Assembly: GCA_021812735.1 (NCBI GenBank)
Contig: JAKAMV010000325.1
Coordinates: 1 to 9,431 of the forward strand
Reading direction: 5' to 3'
DNA length: 9,431 nucleotides
DNA from: Chloroflexota bacterium
GTDB lineage: Bacteria > Chloroflexota > Limnocylindria > Limnocylindrales > CSP1-4
Part shown: piece by piece, positions 1 through 5,810 of the stretch
Layout of the letters: every line of letters begins with the position of its first letter
Position numbering within the stretch: position 1 is the first letter of the stretch
Position numbers and translations under genes: made by a program
Notes under the pieces: model-generated
Told to the model about the DNA's origin: nothing
What the model saw: the letters and a program-made list of their open reading frames with translations, nothing else
The model's database searches: none

Positions 1-2279
1 ACGGCGTGCACAGCCTGCTCCAGCTCGCGCAGCGCAATGGCCGGGTTCCCGTAGTGCGCGGCGATCACCTCACCCTGTTCGGTGTGCTTCAGGCGGCCCC
101 GCACGGAACCGGCCGCCATCGCAAGGATCGCCCGGTTCGTCGGGCCGCCGCCGCGCCCGATCGCTCCACCGCGGCCATGGAAGAGCGTCAGCTCGATCCC
201 CTCTTCCGCAGCCGCTGCCGCCAGCGCGGCCTGCGCGCGATGGAGCGCCCACGACGCGGCCAGGAACCCCGACTCTTTGTTCGAGTCGGAGTAGCCCAAC
301 ATCACTTCCTGGCGCCACCCGCGGCGGTCCAGGTGCGCGCGGTATGTGGGGTCGCGCAGCAGCGCTCGCAGCAACGGCCCGGCAGCCTGCAGAGTATCGA
401 GCGACTCGAAGAGGGGCACGACGTCCAGCCGATCGGCGAGGCCGCCCGACGGATCAGCGAAGCGGGCCAGCTCGAGGACGGCCAGGACGTCCTCGGGACC
501 TCGCGTGAAGCTGATCACGTAGCGCCGGCACGCCTCCTCACCGAACACGGCCTGCAGCTCGCCGATCGCGCGGAAGGTGTCGAGCACCTCCTCCACCGGC
601 ACCCCCGGCGACGCCTCTGCGCGGCGGTCGCCGCCGGCACGCAGCACGGCGAGTGCAGCCTCGTGGACGGCGGCGTGCTGGCGGATCTCGAGTTCGGCCA
701 GGTGAAAGCCGAAGGTCTGCACCTGCCAGACGAACTCCTGGACGTCGCCCCAGGCGACCCGCCCGGCGCCCGCGGCAGCCAGCGCGGCCTGGATCATCCG
801 CAGATCGGCCAACAGCTCCTCCGGGGACGCGTACCCGCAGTCCGCCTGCCCAGCTCCTGCCGCGTCCAGCCCGGGCGCGTCCAGCCCTGCCGCTCGACCC
901 AGCCCGACCGCCCCATCCGGTCCACCGACCGTCTCCGGCCCGACGGCTCGCCGCGTCCCCGGGGCTCCATCCGACGCCCCGATGCGGGCCAGACCCCGGT
1001 CCACCCTCGACGAGGTGGCGAGATCGTCGGTCAATGGCGCGGGGTCGGCGGAGAACCCGACGCCCACGAGCCGCGCACGGGTGTGGCGGAGCCGCTCTCC
1101 GATGAACCCGAAGGCGCGCCGGAACGGCTCGGCCGCGAACCGCCGACCGAGCTCCCGGGCGGCCTCGGGGTGCCGCGCGGCCTCAGCGCCCAGCCAGGCG
1201 TCGAGGGCCGGCGGCACGTCCCGGCCGCTCGTGGAGAGGGCCACGGTCTGGAGCAGCCGCTCCGCGACGTGCTCGTACGCCCGCAACACGTGGTCCGCCT
1301 GGATGCGCAGCGTCGCGCGGGTGACGGCGGCAGTCACGTTCGGGTTGCCATCGCGGTCGCCGCCGATCCAGGTCCCCCAGCGCAGGAACGGCGTCACGCG
1401 TGGCGGACGGGTTCCCGTGCGGCCCGCGTCCGCGCCGCCGCGCAGCGCAGCGAGGTACGCGGCCCGGGGGGGCCGGTCGGGGCCTGCGGCACCCGTCGCC
1501 TGGTCCGGGGCGAGGTCGGGAACCATGTCGAGCGCGGCGTCGAGCGCCCGTAACACACGCGGCGCAACCCCGAACAGTGTCGCATCGAAGAAGACCATGG
1601 CGGACCGCACCTCGTCGAGCGGCGACGGGCGGATCTCGCGCAGGTCGTCGGCCTGCCAGAGGATCGTGATCGCCTCGCGGAGCCGGCGACGCACCTCGCG
1701 GTCCTCGCGCGGGGAGAGGCGCGGGTCGTCCAGTCGGTCGAGGAGGCCGTAGACGCGGCGCAGGGCGACAAGGAAGGTCCGGCGGCGTGCCTCGGTGGGA
1801 TGGGCCGTGAGGACCGGGTGGATCGAGAGGCCGGCCAGAAACGCCTCGATCTGGGACCGATCCCAGCCGCGCGCCGCCAGCTCGCGCACGGCAGCGCCCA
1901 CGCTCCCCGCCACATAGCCGTCCGACGTCATCCGCTCGCGCCGGCGCAGCGCCCGGACGCGCTGCTTCTCCTCGGCCAGGTTCACCAGCTGGAAGTAGCG
2001 CGTGAATGCGCGGGCCAGTTGCTCGGCCGTGGCGAGGTCGAGGTTGTCGAGGTCTTCCGCCAGCCGTCGCCGCTTCTCTGGGTCGGGCCCGGAGCGCAGC
2101 GCGATCGCCCGCCCGCGTACGCGCTCGACCAAGTCGAGGAGCTCCGGGCCACCCTGCTCCACGAGTACCTGGCCGAGCAGCGCACCGAGTAGGCGCACCT
2201 CGCGCCGGAGCGGATCGGAGGCGCCCGCGCTGCCGATCCCCCTGGGCTCGGCGCGGACGGCCTGGTTCTGCCGTGACAC
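1..2279 (-). CDS. ppc: Phosphoenolpyruvate carboxylase, 3' end outside window
   Basis: PEPC adds bicarbonate to phosphoenolpyruvate to make oxaloacetate, refilling the TCA cycle in the cytosol. About 759 codons are in the window; the C-terminal part (some 130-150 residues judged from E. coli PEPC) lies beyond the left edge. Seen in one unbroken frame: LTAHPTEARRR with the catalytic His at about residue 160, GTWIGGDRDGNPNVT around 305-315, EIRQHA, GYSDSNKESG, and the active-site loop FHGRGGAIGRGGGPTN from about 700. Frame continuity was checked at five motifs. The start is uncertain: GTG at 2279 gives an N-terminus close to the family and has a weak CATCAT box six bases upstream; GTG at 2294 has GGAG twelve bases upstream. 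Relative to E. coli, two low-complexity Ala/Gly/Pro-rich insertions lie between His160 and the HGRGG loop (about 33 and 66 residues). The family is certain; start and insertion lengths are estimates. Confidence 0.97.
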   Translation of the reverse strand, partial: MSRQNQAVRAEPRGIGSAGASDPLRREVRLLGALLGQVLVEQGGPELLDLVERVRGRAIALRSGPDPEKRRRLAEDLDNLDLATAEQLARAFTRYFQLVNLAEEKQRVRALRRRERMTSDGYVAGSVGAAVRELAARGWDRSQIEAFLAGLSIHPVLTAHPTEARRRTFLVALRRVYGLLDRLDDPRLSPREDREVRRRLREAITILWQADDLREIRPSPLDEVRSAMVFFDATLFGVAPRVLRALDAALDMVPDLAPDQATGAAGPDRPPRAAYLAALRGGADAGRTGTRPPRVTPFLRWGTWIGGDRDGNPNVTAAVTRATLRIQADHVLRAYEHVAERLLQTVALSTSGRDVPPALDAWLGAEAARHPEAARELGRRFAAEPFRRAFGFIGERLRHTRARLVGVGFSADPAPLTDDLATSSRVDRGLARIGASDGAPGTRRAVGPETVGGPDGAVGLGRAAGLDAPGLDAAGAGQADCGYASPEELLADLRMIQAALAAAGAGRVAWGDVQEFVWQVQTFGFHLAELEIRQHAAVHEAALAVLRAGGDRRAEASPGVPVEEVLDTFRAIGELQAVFGEEACRRYVISFTRGPEDVLAVLELARFADPSGGLADRLDVVPLFESLDTLQAAGPLLRALLRDPTYRAHLDRRGWRQEVMLGYSDSNKESGFLAASWALHRAQAALAAAAAEEGIELTLFHGRGGAIGRGGGPTNRAILAMAAGSVRGRLKHTEQGEVIAAHYGNPAIALRELEQAVHA

Positions 2280-2430
2280 GCTCTGATGATGCACGAAGAT
2301 CCGCGTCTCCGCGTTCCACGGGTCGGTCCGCGCGCTCCACCGCGCTCCGACGGGCCATCGTCCGGCGTCGGCGGCCGCGTGGAGGCGCCGGGTCGGCCCC
2401 TGGTTACGCCGCTGGCCCCCGCCCGCGCCA

Positions 2431-2454
2431 TCGGCCGACGCCGACGTCGGCCGA
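2431..2454. repeat. Perfect 10-bp inverted repeat between membrane-protein gene and ppc
   Basis: The arms TCGGCCGACG and CGTCGGCCGA are perfectly complementary with a four-base loop. They lie in the roughly 200-base gap downstream of the minus-strand membrane-protein gene and upstream of ppc. The hairpin could end the first transcript or insulate ppc, but neither strand has a T-run after it, so a standard intrinsic terminator is not shown. The rest of the gap holds nothing I recognise. Confidence 0.5.
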
Positions 2455-2487
2455 GTCACTCGGTCGCGCGGTCGGCTCGTATCGAGG

Positions 2488-2853
2488 TCAGCCGGTCATG
2501 AAGAGGCGGAGCAAGAAGAGCGCGAGCGCGACGAGCCCGGCCACGCTCAGGATCCCGCGTGCACGTGCCGAGGCGTGCGCGCCGAACGACCTGGCGAATG
2601 GGAGCGCGGCGACCGCGAGGACGCCATACAGGAGGTGGATCTGATCCTGCGGCGCGTGGCCCGAGAGCAGCTGGAGCAAGCCCACCACGGCGGTGATGGC
2701 AACGATACCCACGACCGCGGCCTGGAACGACTCGAGGCGCTGCCCGCCGCCTCGCCCGCTGACGACCGCCGCGACGGTCCAGGCCAGCGCGAGCAGGGTG
2801 CCGGCCACCGCCGCATACGCGAGACTCCGGTGCAGCTCTTCCACGTGCGACAT
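2488..2853 (-). CDS. Small four-helix membrane protein of unknown function
   Basis: A 121-residue protein I cannot assign to a named family. It starts MSHVEELHRSL and has four hydrophobic segments: about 11-33 (LAYAAVAGTLLALAWTVAAV), 42-66 (around FQAAVVGIVAITAVVGLLQLL), 71-92 (IHLLYGVLAVAALPFARSFG) and 97-119 (around GILSVAGLVALALFLLRLF). There is no Cys and no catalytic motif. The second and third helices are joined by a short polar GHAPQDQ stretch. ATG at 2853 is chosen because the in-frame extension to 3051 is Arg/Gly/Cys-rich, not membrane-like, and runs under the start of mutY; no good Shine-Dalgarno or TANNNT box precedes it, so a nearby GTG cannot be excluded. It is transcribed divergently from mutY and in the same direction as ppc, about 210 bases away. 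A small integral membrane protein is well supported; its role is unknown. Confidence 0.8.
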   Translation of the reverse strand: MSHVEELHRSLAYAAVAGTLLALAWTVAAVVSGRGGGQRLESFQAAVVGIVAITAVVGLLQLLSGHAPQDQIHLLYGVLAVAALPFARSFGAHASARARGILSVAGLVALALFLLRLFMTG

Positions 2854-2990
2854 GATGCCGCGGCCGAGCCGTGCACGCTCGCCGTGTGCGCACCTCGCCG
2901 TCGCATGCGCGACGCAGCTGCCGAACGCGCGGCCCATCTGCCGGTCGCATCCGCTGGCCGCGCCCCCTGCACCTGCGCCGCACGACCCGC

Positions 2991-2996
2991 TACCCT
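2991..2996 (+). promoter_or_regulatory. -10 box TACCCT, leaderless promoter of mutY
   Basis: TACCCT (TANNNT) ends exactly six bases before the GTG at 3003, placing the expected transcription start at or next to the start codon. No Shine-Dalgarno sequence precedes the GTG. The same arrangement occurs before the genes at 4041 and 7664. No convincing -35 box is visible. Confidence 0.55.
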
Positions 2997-3002
2997 GCGG
3001 CC

Positions 3003-4007
3003 GTGCCTCGTCCGACCCGTGTCGCCGCCGCCGCCCGCCCGGCCGATACACCTCGCGCCGCCGCTACACTCCAGGCCGCCAATGCACTCCGCGCCGCCGT
3101 GCTGGCATGGTCCGCCGCGCACGGGCGCACGCTTCCCGAGCGGGAGGCGCGCGAACCGTGGCGCGTGCTGGTCATCGAGGTGATGTCGCAGCAGACCCAG
3201 ATCGCGCGCTCGCTGCAGGCGGCCGTCACGTTCTGCGCGCGCTTCCCCACCCCGCAGTCGCTCGCCGAGGCGTCACCAGCGGAGGCCGTGCGAGCCTGGG
3301 CGGGGCTCGGCTACAACCGTCGGGCGCTCGCCCTGCGGGCCGCGGCACAGGCGATCGTCGAACGGCACGCCGGCCGCGTCCCCGCCGACCTCGCCGCGCT
3401 CCTCACACTACCGGGTATCGGCCCGTACACCGCACGCGCCATCGCCGCGCGCGTCCACGGCCTCCCGGTCATGCCGGTCGACGTGAACGTGCGCCGCGTC
3501 CTCGGCCGTCTGCTCGGCGATGCAGACGCCGCGGCGGTGCAGGAGCTGGGCGACGCCATCGCCGGGAGCGTCGCACGCGATGGCCCCGGGCAAGCCGAGC
3601 CGACGGCCCACCCCGGGGAGATCGCGGACGCCTTGATGGACCTCGCGGCGCTCGTCTGTCGGCCACGTCATCCCGACTGCCCCGCCTGCCCGCTCGAGCC
3701 CCACTGCGCCCGGGCCAGGAGCGTCGGGCAGCTCGTGGGCGGTGCCGCCGCGGTCGCTCCGGATCGCCGCCCGCGTCCGGAGCGACCGCGCTCGACGCCA
3801 GCAACGCCGTTCCCTCGCTCACGGCGCTGGCTGCGCGGCCAGCTGCTGCGTGAGCTGCGGCTCGCGCCGCCCGGTGCCTGGCTGGCGATCGAGGGGAACC
3901 GCGGGATGCACGGCCACACGGCCGTCCGGGAGGCGCTCAGTGCGCTGGCCGCCGAGGGGTTCGTCGAGCTCGACGAGGCAGGTCGGGCGCGGCTGGCGGA
4001 GGGGTGA
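3003..4007 (+). CDS. mutY: A/G-specific adenine glycosylase with non-NUDIX C-terminus
   Basis: MutY removes adenine mispaired with 8-oxoguanine in base excision repair. The 334-residue product shows the HhH-GPD fold: catalytic Glu59 in EVMSQQTQ; helix-hairpin-helix LPGIGPYTARAIAA at 136-149, with the Tyr typical of MutY in place of the EndoIII Lys; catalytic Asp160 in MPVDVNVRRVL; and a 4Fe-4S cluster loop with Cys219, 226, 229 and 235 in C-x6-C-x2-C-x5-C spacing. The E. coli enzyme continues with a NUDIX-like 8-oxoG recognition domain. Here the last 100 or so residues are instead a Pro/Arg-rich linker plus a short segment (about 272-334) ending in HTAVREALSALAAEGFVELD, which looks like a winged-helix repeat. 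Some actinobacterial MutY proteins have similar short tails. GTG at 3003 is chosen over the upstream ATG at 2871 because of the promoter box at 2991 and because the extension is Arg-rich and unlike the family. Confidence 0.94.
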   Translation: MPRPTRVAAAARPADTPRAAATLQAANALRAAVLAWSAAHGRTLPEREAREPWRVLVIEVMSQQTQIARSLQAAVTFCARFPTPQSLAEASPAEAVRAWAGLGYNRRALALRAAAQAIVERHAGRVPADLAALLTLPGIGPYTARAIAARVHGLPVMPVDVNVRRVLGRLLGDADAAAVQELGDAIAGSVARDGPGQAEPTAHPGEIADALMDLAALVCRPRHPDCPACPLEPHCARARSVGQLVGGAAAVAPDRRPRPERPRSTPATPFPRSRRWLRGQLLRELRLAPPGAWLAIEGNRGMHGHTAVREALSALAAEGFVELDEAGRARLAEG

Positions 4008-4028
4008 GGCAGTCCCCCGCGGCTGGGG

Positions 4029-4034
4029 TAGTCT
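4029..4034 (+). promoter_or_regulatory. -10 box TAGTCT, leaderless promoter of DUF1684 gene
   Basis: TAGTCT ends six bases before the ATG at 4041, in the 33-base gap after mutY. No ribosome binding site is present between them. The DUF1684 gene may therefore have its own leaderless transcript besides read-through from mutY. Confidence 0.5.
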
Positions 4035-4040
4035 GCGCGC

Positions 4041-4637
4041 ATGCACGAACACCACCACGCTTCGCACCACGAGCCCCGCGACATCGCGGACGCGTACGCC
4101 GAGGCGATCGCCGAGTTCCGCCGCCGCAAGGACCAAGCCTTTGCGGCCGGCCCTCAGAGTCCCCTGCTCCCCGCGGACCGGCCGCGCTTCCGTGGGTTGA
4201 CCTACTTCCCGCCGGACCTACGCTACCGCTTCGAGGGCCTCCCGCTGGGCCCATATACCGGCCACGAACCCCTCGACTTCGTCATGCAGACCTCCGATGG
4301 TCAGCCACGGCCGGCCCATCGCGTGGGGACGTTCCGGCTCGAGCTCGACGGGCGGCCACTCGAGCTGCACGCGTACGGTTTCGAGGGCTCCGACCCCGAC
4401 AGCCTCTTCGTGCCGTTCATGGACGCCACGAGCGGCCACGAGACCTACGAGGCGGGGCGCTACCTGGATCTCGAGCCGGAGGACGACGGCAGCTACGTCC
4501 TCGATTTCAACCTTGCCTACCATCCGCTCTGCGTCTATTCGCCCTACTATTCGTGTCCACTGCCACCGGCGGAGAATCGGCTGCCCGTGCGCATCGAGGC
4601 CGGCGAGATGCTCCCCGAGGGGATCGGCGGCCACTAG
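4041..4637 (+). CDS. DUF1684 family protein with His-rich N-terminus
   Basis: A 198-residue soluble protein with no signal peptide or membrane segment. The DUF1684 pattern is clear: FRRRKDQAF then SPLLPADRPRFRGLTYFPPD (about 28-60), TSDGQ, FRLELDGRPLELHAY, the core LFVPFMDATSGHETYEAGRYLDLEP (about 127-151), and VLDFNLAYHPLCVYSPYYSC followed by PLPPAENRLPVRIEAGE near the C-terminus. The biochemical role of DUF1684 proteins is not established to my knowledge; the conserved acidic, His and Cys residues in the last third would suit metal binding or catalysis (inference). Unusually, the N-terminus MHEHHHASHHE has six His in its first eleven residues, which looks like a metal-binding tail. The gene starts 33 bases after mutY and may be co-transcribed with it. 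Family assignment is confident, function unknown. Confidence 0.9.
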   Translation: MHEHHHASHHEPRDIADAYAEAIAEFRRRKDQAFAAGPQSPLLPADRPRFRGLTYFPPDLRYRFEGLPLGPYTGHEPLDFVMQTSDGQPRPAHRVGTFRLELDGRPLELHAYGFEGSDPDSLFVPFMDATSGHETYEAGRYLDLEPEDDGSYVLDFNLAYHPLCVYSPYYSCPLPPAENRLPVRIEAGEMLPEGIGGH

Positions 4638-4666
4638 CCGCGGCCGGGCGCGCCACCTCGCGGCAC

Positions 4667-4695
4667 TTGCGCCTCGCCCGTGCGTGTGGCAACCT
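4667..4695 (+). promoter_or_regulatory. Weak candidate promoter of the sulfurtransferase leader
   Basis: TTGCGC (4667-4672) and CAACCT (4690-4695) are separated by 17 bases. The expected start, about seven bases after the -10, falls around 4702, just before the leader ATG at 4706. Match to consensus is poor (TTG of the -35; A2 and T6 of the -10). It is listed because its position fits the leader peptide and attenuator downstream. Confidence 0.25.
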
Positions 4696-4705
4696 TCGCG
4701 TCCTG

Positions 4706-4768
4706 ATGCGCCACGCCAGCATGTGTCCGTGTCGATCTGCGGCCCTCCGTCCACCGGACGGGGCCTGA
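4706..4768 (+). CDS. Candidate Cys-Pro-Cys leader peptide upstream of sulfurtransferase
   Basis: A 20-codon frame with a second in-frame ATG at 4721. The shorter form reads MCPCRSAALRPPDGA and both end at TGA 4766-4768. The two Cys codons (4724-4726 and 4730-4732) are both TGT, whereas TGC outnumbers TGT roughly 12 to 4 among the Cys codons I counted in the window's genes. The frame lies between the DUF1684 stop and an intrinsic terminator, and its last codons form the first hairpin of the leader RNA (4741-4765). Cysteine-containing leader peptides that attenuate sulfur genes, including sulfurtransferase operons, are known in mycobacteria; this one has only two Cys and no Shine-Dalgarno. That it is translated is inference from position and content. 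Confidence 0.4.
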   Translation: MRHASMCPCRSAALRPPDGA

Positions 4769-4831
4769 GGCGGCGCGCCCACATCGCGCCGCGTGGCAGG
4801 CGCAGAGGCCGCAGTCGGCAACGACTGCGGC
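4733..4831 (+). promoter_or_regulatory. Attenuator or riboswitch-like leader: antiterminator and terminator
   Basis: CGATCTGCGGCC at 4733-4744 can pair with GGCCGCAGTCG at 4807-4817: eight continuous pairs (4737-4744 with 4807-4814), a one-base bulge (T4736), then three more. The same 4808-4817 segment is the left arm of the terminator hairpin, so the two helices exclude each other. The long-range helix would enclose two local hairpins: 4745-4763 (eight pairs including one G-U, loop ACC) and 4770-4792 (GCGGCGCG with CGCGCCGC, loop CCCACAT). The result is a multi-branched junction closed by a switching helix. Pairing was worked out by hand. Whether the switch responds to ribosome position on the Cys codons or to a ligand is unknown. 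I do not recognise a published riboswitch consensus in it. Confidence 0.5.
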
Positions 4832-4843
4832 TTTCGTGTTTCT
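4808..4843 (+). terminator. Intrinsic terminator within the sulfurtransferase leader
   Basis: Perfect 10-bp arms GCCGCAGTCG (4808-4817) and CGACTGCGGC (4822-4831) flank a GCAA tetraloop and are followed by TTTCGTGTTTCT, an unusually T-rich stretch for this DNA. It lies 170 bases after the DUF1684 stop and 90-125 bases before the sulfurtransferase start, so it either ends the upstream transcript or acts as the regulated terminator of the leader. The distance and the competing helix favour the second. Confidence 0.8.
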
Positions 4844-4846
4844 ACA

Positions 4847-4918
4847 GGGCTGAGCTGCCCGCCGCGGCGCCCGCGGCGGGTCCGGCAGCCCCAGTCCAGC
4901 TGCGGGCGAACTGCCCGC
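4847..4918 (+). repeat. Second structured block ahead of the ribosome binding site
   Basis: GGGCTG (4847-4852) pairs with CAGCCC (4886-4891) and encloses a perfect 10-bp hairpin, CCCGCCGCGG (4858-4867) with CCGCGGCGGG (4871-4880), loop CGC. A further hairpin GCGGGC (4902-4907) with GCCCGC (4913-4918), loop GAACT, ends four bases before the AGGAGG at 4922. GCCCGC at 4857-4862 can pair alternatively with GCGGGC at 4902-4907, so rearrangement is possible. It may influence access to the ribosome binding site. High GC makes some pairing expected by chance, but the perfect 10-bp stem is notable. Confidence 0.45.
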
Positions 4919-4933
4919 CACAGGAGGAGCAAG

Positions 4934-5779
4934 GTGAGCGTCCCCACCGCATCCGCCACCCAGGCGCTCGTGTCGCCCGAGTGGGCCAGAGAACACCTGA
5001 ACGACCCTCGCGTCCGCTTCGTGGAGGTGGACGTCGACACGACCGCCTACGAGCAGTCGCACATCCCCGGTGCTGTCGCCTGGAATTGGACCACGCAACT
5101 CGCCGACAACATCCGCCGTGACCTAGCCTCGCGCGAGGACCTCTCGCGGCTCCTCAGCCACTCGGGCATCGGGTCAGAAACCCACGTCGTCCTGTACGGC
5201 GACAACAACGACTGGTTCGCCGCCTGGGCGTACTGGCAGCTCAAGCTCTTCGGCTGGGAGCGCGTGAGCCTGCTCGACGGCGGCCGCCGCTACTGGCTGG
5301 ACAACGGCTATCCGATCACGACCGATCTGCCGCACTACCCGGAGACGGGCATCCAATTGCCGGAACCGTCCTACGCGCTCCGAGCGTTCCGCGACGACAT
5401 CCTGCCCCGCCTCGGCCGCGACGAGCTGGCGCTGGTCGATGTGCGGTCGCCCGCAGAATACAACGGCGAGGTGATCGCCCCGCCCGGGATGTCAGAGACG
5501 GCCCAGCGCGCCGGCCACATCCCAGGCGCCGTGTCGGTGCCGTGGTCGCAAGCAGTGCGCGACGACGGGCGCTTCAAGAGCCAGGCGGAGCTCCACGAGC
5601 TGTACGCCTCGAAGGGCGTCACGGCCGACCGCGACGTCATCGCGTACTGCCGCATCGGCGAGCGGTCGAGCCATACGTGGTTCGTGCTCCACGAGCTGCT
5701 CGGCTACCCGAACGTCCGCAACTACGACGGGTCTTGGACCGAGTGGGGTTCGATGGTGGGTGTCCCGATCGAAAGATGA
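4934..5779 (+). CDS. Thiosulfate sulfurtransferase (two-domain rhodanese, CysA2/SseA type)
   Basis: Transfers sulfane sulfur from thiosulfate, through a cysteine persulfide, to cyanide or thiol acceptors; cytosolic. The 281-residue protein has two rhodanese repeats: an inactive N-terminal one (about 8-130: LVSPEWAREHL, FVEVDVDTTAYEQSHIPGA, VVLYGDNNDWFAAWAYW, LLDGGRRYW) and the catalytic C-terminal one (about 160-275: LVDVRSPAEYNGE, HIPGAVSVPWSQA, then Cys239 in AYCRIGERSSHTWF, ending NYDGSWTEWGS). The CRIGERS loop and overall sequence closely match mycobacterial CysA2/CysA3. GTG at 4934 is chosen because AGGAGG (4922-4927) sits six bases upstream and the protein then starts just before the first domain; the longer frame from 4793 would begin inside the leader hairpins. 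The gene follows a structured leader with a terminator and converges on the TauE/DUF1634 operon, suggesting sulfur-linked regulation (inference). Confidence 0.95.
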   Translation: MSVPTASATQALVSPEWAREHLNDPRVRFVEVDVDTTAYEQSHIPGAVAWNWTTQLADNIRRDLASREDLSRLLSHSGIGSETHVVLYGDNNDWFAAWAYWQLKLFGWERVSLLDGGRRYWLDNGYPITTDLPHYPETGIQLPEPSYALRAFRDDILPRLGRDELALVDVRSPAEYNGEVIAPPGMSETAQRAGHIPGAVSVPWSQAVRDDGRFKSQAELHELYASKGVTADRDVIAYCRIGERSSHTWFVLHELLGYPNVRNYDGSWTEWGSMVGVPIER

Positions 5780-5810
5780 CGGTGCCGGGGCAACCGGGTG
5801 AGCCCGTCGG

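Noticed and set aside
6..1553. Long plus-strand open frame of 515 codons
   Set aside because: It is antisense to ppc, whose motifs are continuous on the minus strand; the translation is Arg/Pro-rich without any recognisable domain, as expected for a GC-rich shadow frame.
1183..2358. Minus-strand frame of 391 codons over the ppc 5' half
   Set aside because: It is in a different frame from ppc (ppc codons start at positions equal to 2 modulo 3) and gives Arg/Ala-rich low-complexity translation without motifs.
4004..4705. Upstream part of the plus-strand frame that ends at 4768
   Set aside because: It overlaps the DUF1684 gene in another frame and has shadow composition. Only its last 20 codons, from ATG 4706, are kept as a leader-peptide candidate because of position and Cys-Pro-Cys.
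5780..5810. Bidirectional terminator between the convergent sulfurtransferase and DUF1634 genes
   Set aside because: Only short stems such as CGGG-TGAG-CCCG are possible and there is no T-run on either strand, so a terminator cannot be claimed.
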